From the NCBI GenBank assembly GCA_964544655.1, contig CAZJCM010000001.1:69322-133321 (forward strand): a stretch of 64,000 bases of DNA, in the 5' to 3' direction. Shown here one piece after another: positions 16,702 to 24,661 of this stretch. The notes under the pieces were generated by a model. The model searched no databases, was not told the origin of the DNA, and was given only the letters and a program-made list of their open reading frames with translations. The DNA comes from HyVt-443 sp964544655 (GTDB taxonomy: Bacteria; Pseudomonadota; Gammaproteobacteria; Chromatiales; Chromatiaceae). The position numbers were made by a program, and so were the translations under genes. Numbering within the stretch: position 1 is the first letter of the stretch; every line of letters starts with the position of its first letter.

Positions 16702-18444
16702 TCAATCGTCATCGATATAACCTTCCTTGAACAGGTACAGCAATACCTCCTGGGCCGCCTGAGCAGGGGTCCGCTCCCCTGCATCAATCCGCAACTCAGG
16801 TGCTTCTGGAGTTTCATAGGGATCACTGATGCCGGTAAATTCAGGAATGATGCCTTTTCTCGCTTTGGCATAGAGCCCCTTGCGGTCCCGCGCCTCGCAC
16901 ACTTCCAGAGAGGTGGCCACATGTATCTCGATGAATGCACCATATTGCTCGATCAATTCCCTTACCGCCCGCCTCGTTTCGGTATAGGGCGCAATCGGGG
17001 CACAGATGGCGACGCCACCATTCTTGGTGATCTCACTGGCGACGAAGCCGATCCGGCGGATATTGATGTCCCTGTGTTTTTTCGAGAATCCCAATTCACT
17101 GGAGAGATTCTGGCGCACGATGTCACCATCCAGAAGCGACACCGGGCGACTGCCGGATTCGATCAGCTTGGCAAACAGAATACCGGCTATGGTGGACTTC
17201 CCCGATCCAGACAGACCGGTAAAGAAAAGCGTGAACCCCTGTTTACCCCTGGAGGGATAGACCTTGCGCAGTTCATCGATGACGCTGGGATAACTGAACC
17301 AATCGGGAATATCGAGATTACAGGTGAGCGCCTGTTTCAGGTCGTCATTGGTGAAATTCACTGCCGGCAGCTGGGCCTGTTCGATTTCGGACGTGGGCAT
17401 GAAGCGCCCCTTTTCCGGAACATATTGCAACTCTTCGGCGGCAACGATCTTTATCCGCAGATCATCCGCATATTGCTCTGCCAGTTGCTGCGCGGCATAT
17501 TTCGCATAAAAGCCATTCCCATCGACCTCTCCAGCCTCATCATCGGATGCAGCAGGGGCAGGCGGGGGGGAAGCATGGTCTGGGCCCACGATAAAATGGG
17601 AACAACCATAGTTCTGGTTGACGATGGCATGCCAGAGAGCCTCCCGCGGGCCAGCCATGCGCATTGCCAATGGCAGCAGGGAGAGGGCGGCCAGGTTATG
17701 GGGAAAATGGTGGCGAATCGCCTTGTAGCAATGGACCCGGGCATAGTAGCTGAGATCTCCGGGCTTGGTAGTACCGACCGCAGGATGCAGCAGAATGTGG
17801 GCCTCCTCTGCCTTCGCGAGCTTCAATATCAGCTCGCGATGCAGCCGGTGCATGGGATTGCTGGTGTGGAAGGCTATGATACGGCGCCATCCCATCTTGT
17901 CGAACAGCCGGCGCATCTCTTCCGGCGTATCCCAAAGGGTCTCGAAGTCATAGTGCAAGGGCAATTGAATGCCTTCCAGCTTGCCCGAGATGTACGTATC
18001 CTGCACTTGATTATAGAGGTAGCTTACGCCAGGGTGCTGTATGGATCCGGTGCCATACACGGCCTCCGCTTCCAGCACCTTGTCCGGTTGCCACGCCTCT
18101 TCAAAGGTAAGCACTGCAGGCATGAAACCCTCGGCATCCCGCAGGGCGATACGGTCACCGGGCTCGAGCCCGGCGGCAAACTCCTGTGAGACATCGAGGA
18201 TAATGGGGATCGGCCAGAGGGAGCCATCGGGCAACCGCATATGATCACGTACGGACTGATAGGCAGCCTCATCCATAAACCCTTTCAGCGGGGAGAAGCC
18301 GCCATTGAGCAACAGTTCCAGATCACACAGTTGGCGTTTGCTCAGGGTGATTGACTTGAATGAGAGGGACTCCTGCTTCAATCGTTCCGACCGGCCCTGG
18401 TCTACGATCAGATTATTGATATTCATACTGCCATTGGCATCCAT
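16702..18444 (-). CDS. Sat-CysC fusion (sulfate adenylyltransferase / APS kinase) with altered Sat motifs
   Basis: The family makes APS from ATP and sulfate (Sat) and phosphorylates it to PAPS (CysC), the sulfuryl donor for sulfated sugars. The 580-residue protein has an N-terminal Sat domain (about 1-380) and a C-terminal APS kinase domain (about 400-575) with P-loop GLSGSGKST at 410-418, DGDIVRQNLSSELGFS and ISDPYETPEAPELRID. In Sat the two key motifs differ from consensus: QTRNP is HTSNP (193-197, DNA 17868-17854) and GRDHAGP is GPDHASP (287-293). The downstream FYGPYDAQ region reads FYAKYAAQQ. HxxH (MHRLH) is intact. The kinase half should work; Sat activity is doubtful. Its place in the EPS locus suggests PAPS for polymer sulfation, although no sulfotransferase is in the window. 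Confidence 0.88.
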   Translation of the reverse strand: MDANGSMNINNLIVDQGRSERLKQESLSFKSITLSKRQLCDLELLLNGGFSPLKGFMDEAAYQSVRDHMRLPDGSLWPIPIILDVSQEFAAGLEPGDRIALRDAEGFMPAVLTFEEAWQPDKVLEAEAVYGTGSIQHPGVSYLYNQVQDTYISGKLEGIQLPLHYDFETLWDTPEEMRRLFDKMGWRRIIAFHTSNPMHRLHRELILKLAKAEEAHILLHPAVGTTKPGDLSYYARVHCYKAIRHHFPHNLAALSLLPLAMRMAGPREALWHAIVNQNYGCSHFIVGPDHASPPPAPAASDDEAGEVDGNGFYAKYAAQQLAEQYADDLRIKIVAAEELQYVPEKGRFMPTSEIEQAQLPAVNFTNDDLKQALTCNLDIPDWFSYPSVIDELRKVYPSRGKQGFTLFFTGLSGSGKSTIAGILFAKLIESGSRPVSLLDGDIVRQNLSSELGFSKKHRDINIRRIGFVASEITKNGGVAICAPIAPYTETRRAVRELIEQYGAFIEIHVATSLEVCEARDRKGLYAKARKGIIPEFTGISDPYETPEAPELRIDAGERTPAQAAQEVLLYLFKEGYIDDD

Positions 18445-18624
18445 CTAAACGACCTTTCCTTAAAGTAATATTGAAAAGTGGCACATCAGAGGCCGACGCT
18501 GTGGAAGCATCGGGCACAGTCTCCGGTGGTTGTTTTTCCATCCATCGCTGCCGTTCACTCCGTCGACACCGACCTCCTGCTCCAGTCTTCTTCGCGGTGA
18601 CCGTGCAGAAGAGCACGACAAAGG

Positions 18625-19446
18625 TCAATAAGGTGAATGCTTCAGCTGCTGCGCCTTGTTCAAGACCGTACCCAGCAGGTGTGAATTCTCCAGCAGATGC
18701 AGACTCTGCGTCACCTCGGCCGGGGTGTTCACCCCCTCCTCCACCACCAACAGTGTCGACTGGACCTGGGGCAGAAACGCCAGTGCATCATCCATATGCA
18801 ACAGCGGTGGCAAATCGAAAATGATGATACGCTTGGCATATCGATTGGTGATATCTTCGACCAGATTGGCCATACGCGGGGTGGAGAGCAGTTCAGAGGA
18901 CTGCTCCACCGCCTTCCCCACCGGCAGGACCACCAACCGCTCAATCCCGGGGTTAACCAGCAGGTCCGGCAACCCCGCCCCTTCCAGCAGGTAGTCCGAC
19001 AATCCCCGTTCGGGTTCGAAAGAAAAAGTTTTATGCAGTGAAGGGCGACGTAAATCCAGGTCGACCAGCATGACCGTATGATTGCTCTCGAGTGACAGAC
19101 TGACAGCCAGATTGGCCGCGATCATGGATTTGCCACTCCCCTTCGTCGGGCTGGTGACGGCGAGGGTGTTTACGCCATCCTTCCGCATACGGTGCAGGAC
19201 CTTGGTTCGGAGCACCCGGAACAGGTCGGCATGAGGATCGCCCTTGGCGTTCGCCACCACCCGCATCGCCTTTAGTCTCTTCTCAGAAACCGCCACCTTG
19301 CGGGTCTGTGAATATTCAATTTCACCCGGCACATCCCCCGCCGGCACCGGTGGGGCATAATCATCCGCCATCACCCCAGCGCTACCCTGGGCCATCCCTT
19401 CACGTTGTTCCCTTGCTTTATTCAGGGCCTTCTGGATTCGTTCCAT
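18625..19446 (-). CDS. CpsD/CapB-like tyrosine-protein kinase of the exosortase locus
   Basis: A cytoplasmic BY-kinase-type P-loop ATPase that normally pairs with the Wzz-like protein to control polymer length and export. It has 273 residues starting MERIQKALNKAREQREG, a start typical of this subfamily in exosortase loci. Walker A SPTKGSGKSM is at residues 99-108, Walker A' VMLVDLDLRRPSLHKTF near 129-145, and Walker B IIIFDLPPLLHMDD near 220. The C-terminus has a single tyrosine as the last residue rather than a tyrosine cluster, so autophosphorylation may be limited. It lies 64 bp downstream of the chain-length gene. A GAATCC-N8-GGATTC dyad lies in that gap and could be an operator, but this is uncertain. 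Confidence 0.88.
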   Translation of the reverse strand: MERIQKALNKAREQREGMAQGSAGVMADDYAPPVPAGDVPGEIEYSQTRKVAVSEKRLKAMRVVANAKGDPHADLFRVLRTKVLHRMRKDGVNTLAVTSPTKGSGKSMIAANLAVSLSLESNHTVMLVDLDLRRPSLHKTFSFEPERGLSDYLLEGAGLPDLLVNPGIERLVVLPVGKAVEQSSELLSTPRMANLVEDITNRYAKRIIIFDLPPLLHMDDALAFLPQVQSTLLVVEEGVNTPAEVTQSLHLLENSHLLGTVLNKAQQLKHSPY

Positions 19447-19510
19447 TAGCTTAGCTTCTCGTCAATTACCGAATCCATGCAGTTGGATTCATAACTATAC
19501 AGTTCGTTTG

Positions 19511-21271
19511 TTATATTTCGATACCGAGCTTACGCTGTGCTACAGACCAGGCCACATCCAGTGGCATATAAAAGTAGTGGAATGCAGCTACCACCGCGGC
19601 CATGAGGAGAAGCAGAAAGAGCAGCCAGAGAAAACGTTTGAACAGCCGCCGCCTTCTGTCTGATGGTGTTTCGATATAAGGCACCACGAGCAGCGGCGGC
19701 TCGCCGGTAACGACCATCAGGTCACGGCTGCTCCTGATGGCATCACTCATACTCTCGGCCACTGCAACGGTGCCAACGCCACCGGCCAGCGAGAAGACGA
19801 ATCCCAAAAACAGGATAGCCAGGCGATTCGGCTTGTCCGGCTTCTCCGGCAGTTGCGGCGGCTCGATCAGTGAGAAACGCTCGCCCTTGCGCTCGCGCTC
19901 CAGGGACTCGGCCAGATCCGCCTCCATCTGCTTGGCCCTGACCTCCTGGAACCTGGCCACAGCATTCTCATAATCCCGCGCCAGACCGCGATACTCACGC
20001 TCCACTTGCGGGCTTTTCAACAGGCGCTGCTCGAAATCGGCAATCTTCTCCTTTGCCTTCTGCCTTGCCTCCTGCAGCGATCTCAATTCACTGTTGGCCG
20101 CCTGCAACTGGGCGCGCAGCTGGATATAGGCAGGATTATCCGGCTGTTTCACGGCGACCGATGCCTTGCGGCTTCTCTGCTGCGCCCGGGCCTTTTTCAA
20201 TGACGCCTCGGCAGTGGTGATCGCCCGCTTCAGCTTCTTAACATCTGGATGCTTGGCAGAGTAACGTTTTCGCAGCGTGGCAAGCTCTGCCTTCAAGTCT
20301 TCGATACGACGCAGGTACTCATTGACATCCCCACCGGAGCCGGTCTCCTGCTCCAGGGCATCGATCTCCTTACGCATCTTCACCACATCAGGATGAGTCG
20401 GCGAATAGCGGGAAGAAAGGGTGATGTACTCCTGGCGCAGGGCCTGCAGCCGATCCTCGGAACTCAGCACCCGCTTGCCGTCTGCCGAATAGAGATCGCT
20501 GGTGGGGCTCATCTGCGACAATTCCGACTGCAGATAGATCTTCCGCTCCTCCAGGGCGCGGATCTGCTGCTCGGCGCTTTGCAGCTCCCGCTCCGCCTTC
20601 TCCATTAACTGGATGTTGAGCTGCTGGAGTTCAGGCAGGTTGTTTACGTTCCGCTCCTTGAATTCAGCCAGCTTTCGCTCCAATTCAGCAACCTGCTGTT
20701 CCAGCTTCCTGCCCTCTGTAGCAAGGAAGCTGGATGTCTCGACTGCCGACCGGGTGCGGCGTTTGAGATTTTCATTGAGATAGAGTGAGACCAGCTCATT
20801 GGTCACTTTCTGTGCAATACGGGGATCACGATCGCTGAAAGAGAGCTTGAAGGCGATGGTCGCGGTCGTGGGACGGCCGCTACGGGGATCGACCACGTCG
20901 GCACTGATCATCTCAAGGCTGATCTCCTCACGCATATTCTCCACCAGCTCGGTCAGACTGAGCTTGTCACGGTCTTTGCGGTAGAGACCGTAGTCCTTGA
21001 TGATCTTGCCCAGATTTTCCGTCGTCATGACCCGCTGGCTGATCATCTGGATCCGCTCACCGGCGTAAGAGGTGACGGTGGAACGAACCAGATCGGGCGG
21101 TATCTCCTGCTGTTCGATCAAGATGGTCGCTTCTGAGCGATACATCGACGGCAGGCCAAAGGCCAGCGCCACACTGGCCAGAAGTATGACCAGTGCAACA
21201 CCGATCATCTGCTTCTTGCGCCGGCCCAGAATAGCCAGATAATCGCCTAGTCCTTTTACATCTTCTTCCAT
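19511..21271 (-). CDS. Wzz/GumC-like polysaccharide chain-length determinant protein
   Basis: An inner-membrane co-polymerase with a large periplasmic coiled coil that sets polysaccharide chain length and bridges to the outer-membrane exporter. The 586 residues have a Wzz N-terminus (LGDYLAILGRRKKQ) and TM1 at about 22-42. Long heptad-rich segments span about 170-470 (for example LEQQVAELERKLAEFKERN). The GumC-type proline-rich motif IEPPQLPEKPDKPNR near 485 is followed by TM2. After TM2 comes an unusual extra segment: a basic stretch RRRRLFKRF, a third hydrophobic helix and about 25 more residues. It is followed by its kinase partner. A terminator-like hairpin at 21325-21352 separates it from the upstream barrel gene, so it probably has its own promoter. 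Confidence 0.9.
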   Translation of the reverse strand: MEEDVKGLGDYLAILGRRKKQMIGVALVILLASVALAFGLPSMYRSEATILIEQQEIPPDLVRSTVTSYAGERIQMISQRVMTTENLGKIIKDYGLYRKDRDKLSLTELVENMREEISLEMISADVVDPRSGRPTTATIAFKLSFSDRDPRIAQKVTNELVSLYLNENLKRRTRSAVETSSFLATEGRKLEQQVAELERKLAEFKERNVNNLPELQQLNIQLMEKAERELQSAEQQIRALEERKIYLQSELSQMSPTSDLYSADGKRVLSSEDRLQALRQEYITLSSRYSPTHPDVVKMRKEIDALEQETGSGGDVNEYLRRIEDLKAELATLRKRYSAKHPDVKKLKRAITTAEASLKKARAQQRSRKASVAVKQPDNPAYIQLRAQLQAANSELRSLQEARQKAKEKIADFEQRLLKSPQVEREYRGLARDYENAVARFQEVRAKQMEADLAESLERERKGERFSLIEPPQLPEKPDKPNRLAILFLGFVFSLAGGVGTVAVAESMSDAIRSSRDLMVVTGEPPLLVVPYIETPSDRRRRLFKRFLWLLFLLLLMAAVVAAFHYFYMPLDVAWSVAQRKLGIEI

Positions 21272-21324
21272 TGCGTACCCATTCTCTCTGCCATGTTCAG
21301 CCTATCATAGCGGCTATTCGTATG

Positions 21325-21352
21325 AAAAAATTAGGGGTTTACTACTACCCCT
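21325..21352 (-). terminator. rho-independent terminator after the barrel gene
   Basis: On the minus strand AGGGGT-N8-ACCCCT (21352-21333) is followed by AATTTTTT (21332-21325). It lies 95 bp past the stop of the outer-membrane barrel gene and 54 bp before the chain-length gene, so it splits the locus into separate transcription units. Confidence 0.65.
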
Positions 21353-21446
21353 CCGTCACCACACCCACAGCAGCGGCAGGCGGTACGATTGCCGGCTGTA
21401 AGCGCCGGTCTCTGCCGACAGACCGACCCAGAGGGGAGCGTGGAAT

Positions 21447-22709
21447 CTACAGATCCATCCAGCGGGAAACGGATTCATTGGGCCAAACATAACGTATCCC
21501 AATGAACACCGCATTGGAGACCGCGGCACCATTGTTTTGTGCCGTATCCTCCTGCCAACGATAGCGGTAGGAACCCGTAACACTCCACCAGCGGGTTGCG
21601 CGCCAACGGATCCTTGGCTCTATTTTGAAATAGTCCCGATCCTGGGAGGCGTCATCGAGACCACCTGTGCTGCTGTTTCGATAGATCCCGGTTTGCAAAC
21701 TGTAGTGGATGCGACTCGAGTAATCCCCCTGCAGGTTGAGCTCCGCCTCCTGGGTGCGTAACAGCCGGCCGCTGCTGCTCGGGTTCTCGAACGAACGCAA
21801 CACGCCGCCCAGTGAAAATGTTTCAAAGCGCCTGGTCAAACGCAGCTCCGCCATATATCCACTGTCACTGCTGCTCTGTTTGCTGCCGGCAAGGGTAAAG
21901 TCGAACTCGGTATAGCGGGGGCCGATCATGAACGATCCCGACAGAGTTTCACTGAACTGGTGATTGACGCCGACCTGCGCCCAAACACTTTTGTAGCGAG
22001 AAAATATCTCCTGCGCATCATACATGGAGAATGCCAACACCCCCTGCAAGCTGGTCCGCTCCGAGTATTGGTAGGCCAGTCCGAGATCCACCACGTCATA
22101 ACGATAATCTATCAGCCGGTTGATCACACCTTCGTCATATGTGGTATTGGTGTAGCGATACCCCAGGGTCACATTGAGTCGCTCGGTCAGGGTACGCTCC
22201 CATGACGGACGCAGGGAGATGTTGTTTCGCGGTATGGAGGTATCGACCCAGCCTGTGGTCAGCACTTCGCTGGTCCGCGTACTGTCGAGGCTATAGTCGG
22301 CCTCCAGGCGGAATTTATTCAGATCACTGGTACGGACAGCGGCGTCCAGGCTGAAAAACTGATCATCCGTGTTGAGGTCACTCAACCCCTCATAACGCCG
22401 GGAATTGAGCCTGATCCCAAACTTGACGTTGCTGACCTCGGTTCTGAAACCAAAACTGGCATCCGCATCCACCGTGGCGCTGAATGCCTCTTCGGCACCG
22501 TTGACGGAAAACCGGACATTGTCGTCGTAACCCAGGCGCAGGTTCACGCTGGGCTCGAAATACCAATTCTCCGCCAACGCCTGGCCAGGCGACAGACTGG
22601 CACCGAAAAGCAGCAGCATCGCAGCCCGTACTGTGGCGCCCACAGAGGCGCTGACACGGTGCCGGCCCGGTTCTCTCGACCCCATACTGCTCGGCTCCAG
22701 CGCTGACAT
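21447..22709 (-). CDS. outer-membrane beta-barrel protein of the exosortase/EPS locus
   Basis: A 420-residue protein of the family often found in PEP-CTERM loci as a predicted outer-membrane barrel. The N-terminus holds a long signal sequence ending ALAENWYFEP. The mature part opens with FEPSVNLRLGYDDNV and continues as repeated amphipathic strands with aromatic girdle residues (LNVTLGYRYTNTTYDE, WSVTGSYRYRWQED), ending IGIRYVWPNES. Its ATG directly follows the stop of the export gene (TGAATG), so translation is coupled. I expect it to form, or help form, the outer-membrane route for the polymer; which sugar it handles cannot be told. A terminator follows it. Confidence 0.85.
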   Translation of the reverse strand: MSALEPSSMGSREPGRHRVSASVGATVRAAMLLLFGASLSPGQALAENWYFEPSVNLRLGYDDNVRFSVNGAEEAFSATVDADASFGFRTEVSNVKFGIRLNSRRYEGLSDLNTDDQFFSLDAAVRTSDLNKFRLEADYSLDSTRTSEVLTTGWVDTSIPRNNISLRPSWERTLTERLNVTLGYRYTNTTYDEGVINRLIDYRYDVVDLGLAYQYSERTSLQGVLAFSMYDAQEIFSRYKSVWAQVGVNHQFSETLSGSFMIGPRYTEFDFTLAGSKQSSSDSGYMAELRLTRRFETFSLGGVLRSFENPSSSGRLLRTQEAELNLQGDYSSRIHYSLQTGIYRNSSTGGLDDASQDRDYFKIEPRIRWRATRWWSVTGSYRYRWQEDTAQNNGAAVSNAVFIGIRYVWPNESVSRWMDL

Positions 22710-23267
22710 TCAGGGAACGAGTATGATGTCACCCGCCTGAAGCAGGATGTTCTGCTTCAGATCCCCCTTCTCGACCGCATCATAGGAGAAGGGGATACTG
22801 ATCTGCCCACTGTCTCCCCGGCGCAAGACCTGGATCTTGTTGCGATCGGCAAATGGGTTGACCCCCCCGGCCATACTCAGGGCCTGCAGCACGTCCACAT
22901 AGCGGTTGACCACGAATTCCCCTGGCTTGTTGACCTTGCCAAGCACATATATGCGATTCCCGAGCATCTGCTTGAGACTGACGGTAACCACCGGATCGGA
23001 GAGGTACTTGGCGATACGGGCGCTGATCTCCTCGCCCAACTGCTCCACAGACTTACCGGAGGCATCGATGTTGCCCACCAACGGAAACGAAATCCCTCCA
23101 TCCGGTCGAACCAATACCTCGCCCTGCAAGTCAGGTTCCTTCCAGACCGATACTGCCAGCACATCACCCGGCTGCAGAGCGTAGCCTTCCCCGGCCGATA
23201 CGAGCATCGGGTGGGAAAAAAAGAACAGGCCGGCCAACACGCCCAACAGAGACAGCATTTTCTTCAT
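22710..23267 (-). CDS. polysaccharide export protein (Wza/EpsE-like)
   Basis: A periplasmic or outer-membrane export protein with a Poly_export domain and one SLBB-like domain. The ATG at 23267 gives 185 residues with signal peptide MKKMLSLLGVLAGLFFFS ending near VSAGEGY. The domain starts YALQPGDVLAVSVWKEPDLQ, contains VRPDGGISFPLVGNI, and ends IYVLGKVNKPGEF, LSMAGGVNPFADRNKIQVLRRG and QAGDIILVP. There is no lipobox cysteine, unlike E. coli Wza, so this is the short soluble form. Its start is only 22 bp past a hairpin terminator, leaving little room for a separate promoter. It may be expressed by leaky read-through from the VPxPA-CTERM gene upstream. Confidence 0.92.
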   Translation of the reverse strand: MKKMLSLLGVLAGLFFFSHPMLVSAGEGYALQPGDVLAVSVWKEPDLQGEVLVRPDGGISFPLVGNIDASGKSVEQLGEEISARIAKYLSDPVVTVSLKQMLGNRIYVLGKVNKPGEFVVNRYVDVLQALSMAGGVNPFADRNKIQVLRRGDSGQISIPFSYDAVEKGDLKQNILLQAGDIILVP

Positions 23268-23282
23268 TACAGATTCACCATA

Positions 23283-23309
23283 TAGAGAAAGAGGGGCCAA
23301 AGCCCCTCT
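23283..23309 (-). terminator. rho-independent terminator after the VPxPA-CTERM gene
   Basis: On the minus strand AGAGGGGC, loop TTTG, GCCCCTCT (23309-23290) is followed by a U-rich tail TTCTCTATA. It lies between the VPxPA-CTERM stop (23399) and the export gene start (23267), and may act as a partial terminator tuning downstream expression. Confidence 0.75.
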
Positions 23310-23398
23310 AAAATCTCATATCAAGGATCAGGATGCAACGCAGAGAAGACAAGGCTCGACAACCTGTCATCAACGACCCAGAGTCACTTTGAGCAGGA

Positions 23399-23911
23399 TC
23401 AGATCTTGTTGCGACGGCTGTATGCGACAAATCCAAACAGTGCGCTACCGAACAGCCAGGCAGCGGCGGGAACGGGGGTCGCAGAGACGGGAACGGAGGC
23501 GGAGGCCGCAGAGACGGTGAGTGAAAATTCCCCTCCAGACAACCCGGTAACACCCGTTGCGCTGATCAGGTAGGTCTTCCCGGACATGTATCCGGTGTCG
23601 CTATCCGTGAACGGCGAACCATCATAGTGGCCAGTGAACAGGGTGACCAGGTGATCCTCATTGATGAGTTCCGAGATGGTGACATCGAGCATGCTGCCAT
23701 TGCCACCTGCAATCAGACCACTGAAAACCCCATCGACCTTGATACCGCTGTCAGCATCCAGTTGGAACAGGGATGAAGCGGTGATCGACTGAAAGGACGA
23801 CACACTGCTGGCGTTCAGCGTAACTGGCAGTGATGGAGGGGAGATTGATGCATTGGCGCTCCCCGCCATCAGAAGTCCAAGAAAGAACAATACGAACAAG
23901 CGCTTGATCAT
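23399..23911 (-). CDS. VPxPA-CTERM sorting-signal protein, likely XrtD substrate
   Basis: A secreted protein of 170 residues with a tripartite C-terminal sorting signal: motif TPVPAAAW, hydrophobic helix LFGSALFGFVAY, and basic tail SRRNK. The ATG at 23911 opens a signal peptide (MIKRLFVLFFLGLLMAGSANA); longer in-frame starts are unsupported. The mature middle part is Ser/Thr/Gly-rich beta-type sequence without a known domain or cysteine. The VPxPA form of the signal pairs with XrtD exosortases, and an XrtD-type enzyme lies in the same locus. Expression appears to be sigma-54 dependent: a -24/-12 element is at 24006-24021, with an upstream motif at 24129-24149. Confidence 0.88.
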   Translation of the reverse strand: MIKRLFVLFFLGLLMAGSANASISPPSLPVTLNASSVSSFQSITASSLFQLDADSGIKVDGVFSGLIAGGNGSMLDVTISELINEDHLVTLFTGHYDGSPFTDSDTGYMSGKTYLISATGVTGLSGGEFSLTVSAASASVPVSATPVPAAAWLFGSALFGFVAYSRRNKI

Positions 23912-24005
23912 TTTATTTGTAGCTCCATCTCCAAATTTTTGGGCGCATCTGCAATGACACACGCGCGCGAATACAACACACATCATCAATGTTGCATAAA
24001 ATACC

Positions 24006-24021
24006 TGCAGCTTTCATGCCA
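24006..24021 (-). promoter_or_regulatory. sigma-54 (-24/-12) promoter of the VPxPA-CTERM gene
   Basis: Minus strand reads TGGCATGAAAGCTGCA. GG and GC are spaced exactly as in the RpoN consensus TGGCACG-N4-TTGCA, with two mismatches. A start site near 23995 would leave a leader of about 85 nt before the ATG at 23911. PEP-CTERM genes are known targets of the RpoN/PrsK/PrsR circuit in other bacteria, which supports the call. Confidence 0.72.
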
Positions 24022-24128
24022 CAGTAGAATATCTTTTCACGCTTAGACCTATCGCACTGGTTTAAATGAATTTTTATTCTCGATCAGCAACGACGCCCCA
24101 TAACCCCAGGTTGTCCAATTCGATCCGA

Positions 24129-24149
24129 CTGTAAAAAAAACTGACGAAT
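24129..24149 (-). promoter_or_regulatory. A-tract upstream activator motif, copy 1
   Basis: Plus strand CTGTAAAAAAAACTGACGAA lies 108 bp upstream of the -24 element of the VPxPA-CTERM promoter. It matches 19 of 21 positions with the copy upstream of the PEP-CTERM gene (55960-55980) and has the same orientation relative to its promoter. A binding site for a shared enhancer-binding protein is inferred. Confidence 0.55.
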
Positions 24150-24348
24150 GATTCGCCACTATGTGCGCCAATTCCGGTATTACCTGTAATCTGAAGCCGT
24201 GGGTTGAGAGCTGATGCAACGTGCAAGATATTGATTTGGATAACGTAATGAAAATTTGCAACCATACCCACAGGTCTGGCGAAAATCTTCATATTGCTAT
24301 ATGAATCAATAGGTTGCATGATACGCTACGATAAACCCATGGATTCAG

Positions 24349-24369
24349 GTGTAAAAAAAGCTGACAGAT
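24349..24369 (-). promoter_or_regulatory. A-tract upstream activator motif, copy 2
   Basis: GTGTAAAAAAAGCTGACAGA is 19/21 identical to the copy at 55960-55980 and oriented like copy 1, about 330 bp upstream of the VPxPA-CTERM promoter. No good -24/-12 element lies at the expected distance of its own. It may be a second distal site or a relic. Confidence 0.45.
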
Positions 24370-24661
24370 GTTGCGTGGCATTGCTATCCCCCTACAACAC
24401 GTCGATAATAGTCGATAATACCGGCCGGTGTAACCACGGCCTGCCCCTGAATCAATGGGTTCAAAGGGAAGGTCGGGATGTGATGTATCGATATTGGACC
24501 AGCCGCCTGTATCATACGCCCTGATGAAACCACGGACCCGGTGTTTGACCACACAGGACGCAGGGCCTTCGCCATACCCGATGCCAGCCACCCTGCTTTG
24601 CAAGCCGCCTGCCACCAGGAAAGGCAAACATGAATAACCTGATGTAATCAAAGGATTTCAC

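Larger units (their letters stand above)
23912..24661. other. 750-bp regulatory region between the VPxPA-CTERM gene and the WcaJ-like gene
   Basis: No supportable gene. It contains a sigma-54-type promoter (24006-24021, minus), two copies of a 21-bp A-tract motif (24129-24149 and 24349-24369), and a perfect tandem repeat of GTCGATAATA at 24401-24420. Open frames on the minus strand between 24049 and 24319 lack a start, ribosome site or sorting signal and look random or relic. The plus-strand gene at 24662 must also draw its promoter from here. Confidence 0.6.

Noticed and set aside
18413..18628. A 71-codon minus-strand frame between the Sat-CysC and CpsD-like genes
   Set aside because: It overlaps the start of Sat-CysC, has no ribosome site and no similarity I recognise.
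24257..24273. A second sigma-54-like element on the minus strand (TTGCA -12 with a TGTGGG -24)
   Set aside because: The -24 GG does not fall at the required distance from the -12 GC, and no gene follows.
24401..24420. Perfect tandem repeat of GTCGATAATA (two units)
   Set aside because: Only two short units, not a CRISPR or iteron array; noted within the regulatory gap but not treated as a functional element.
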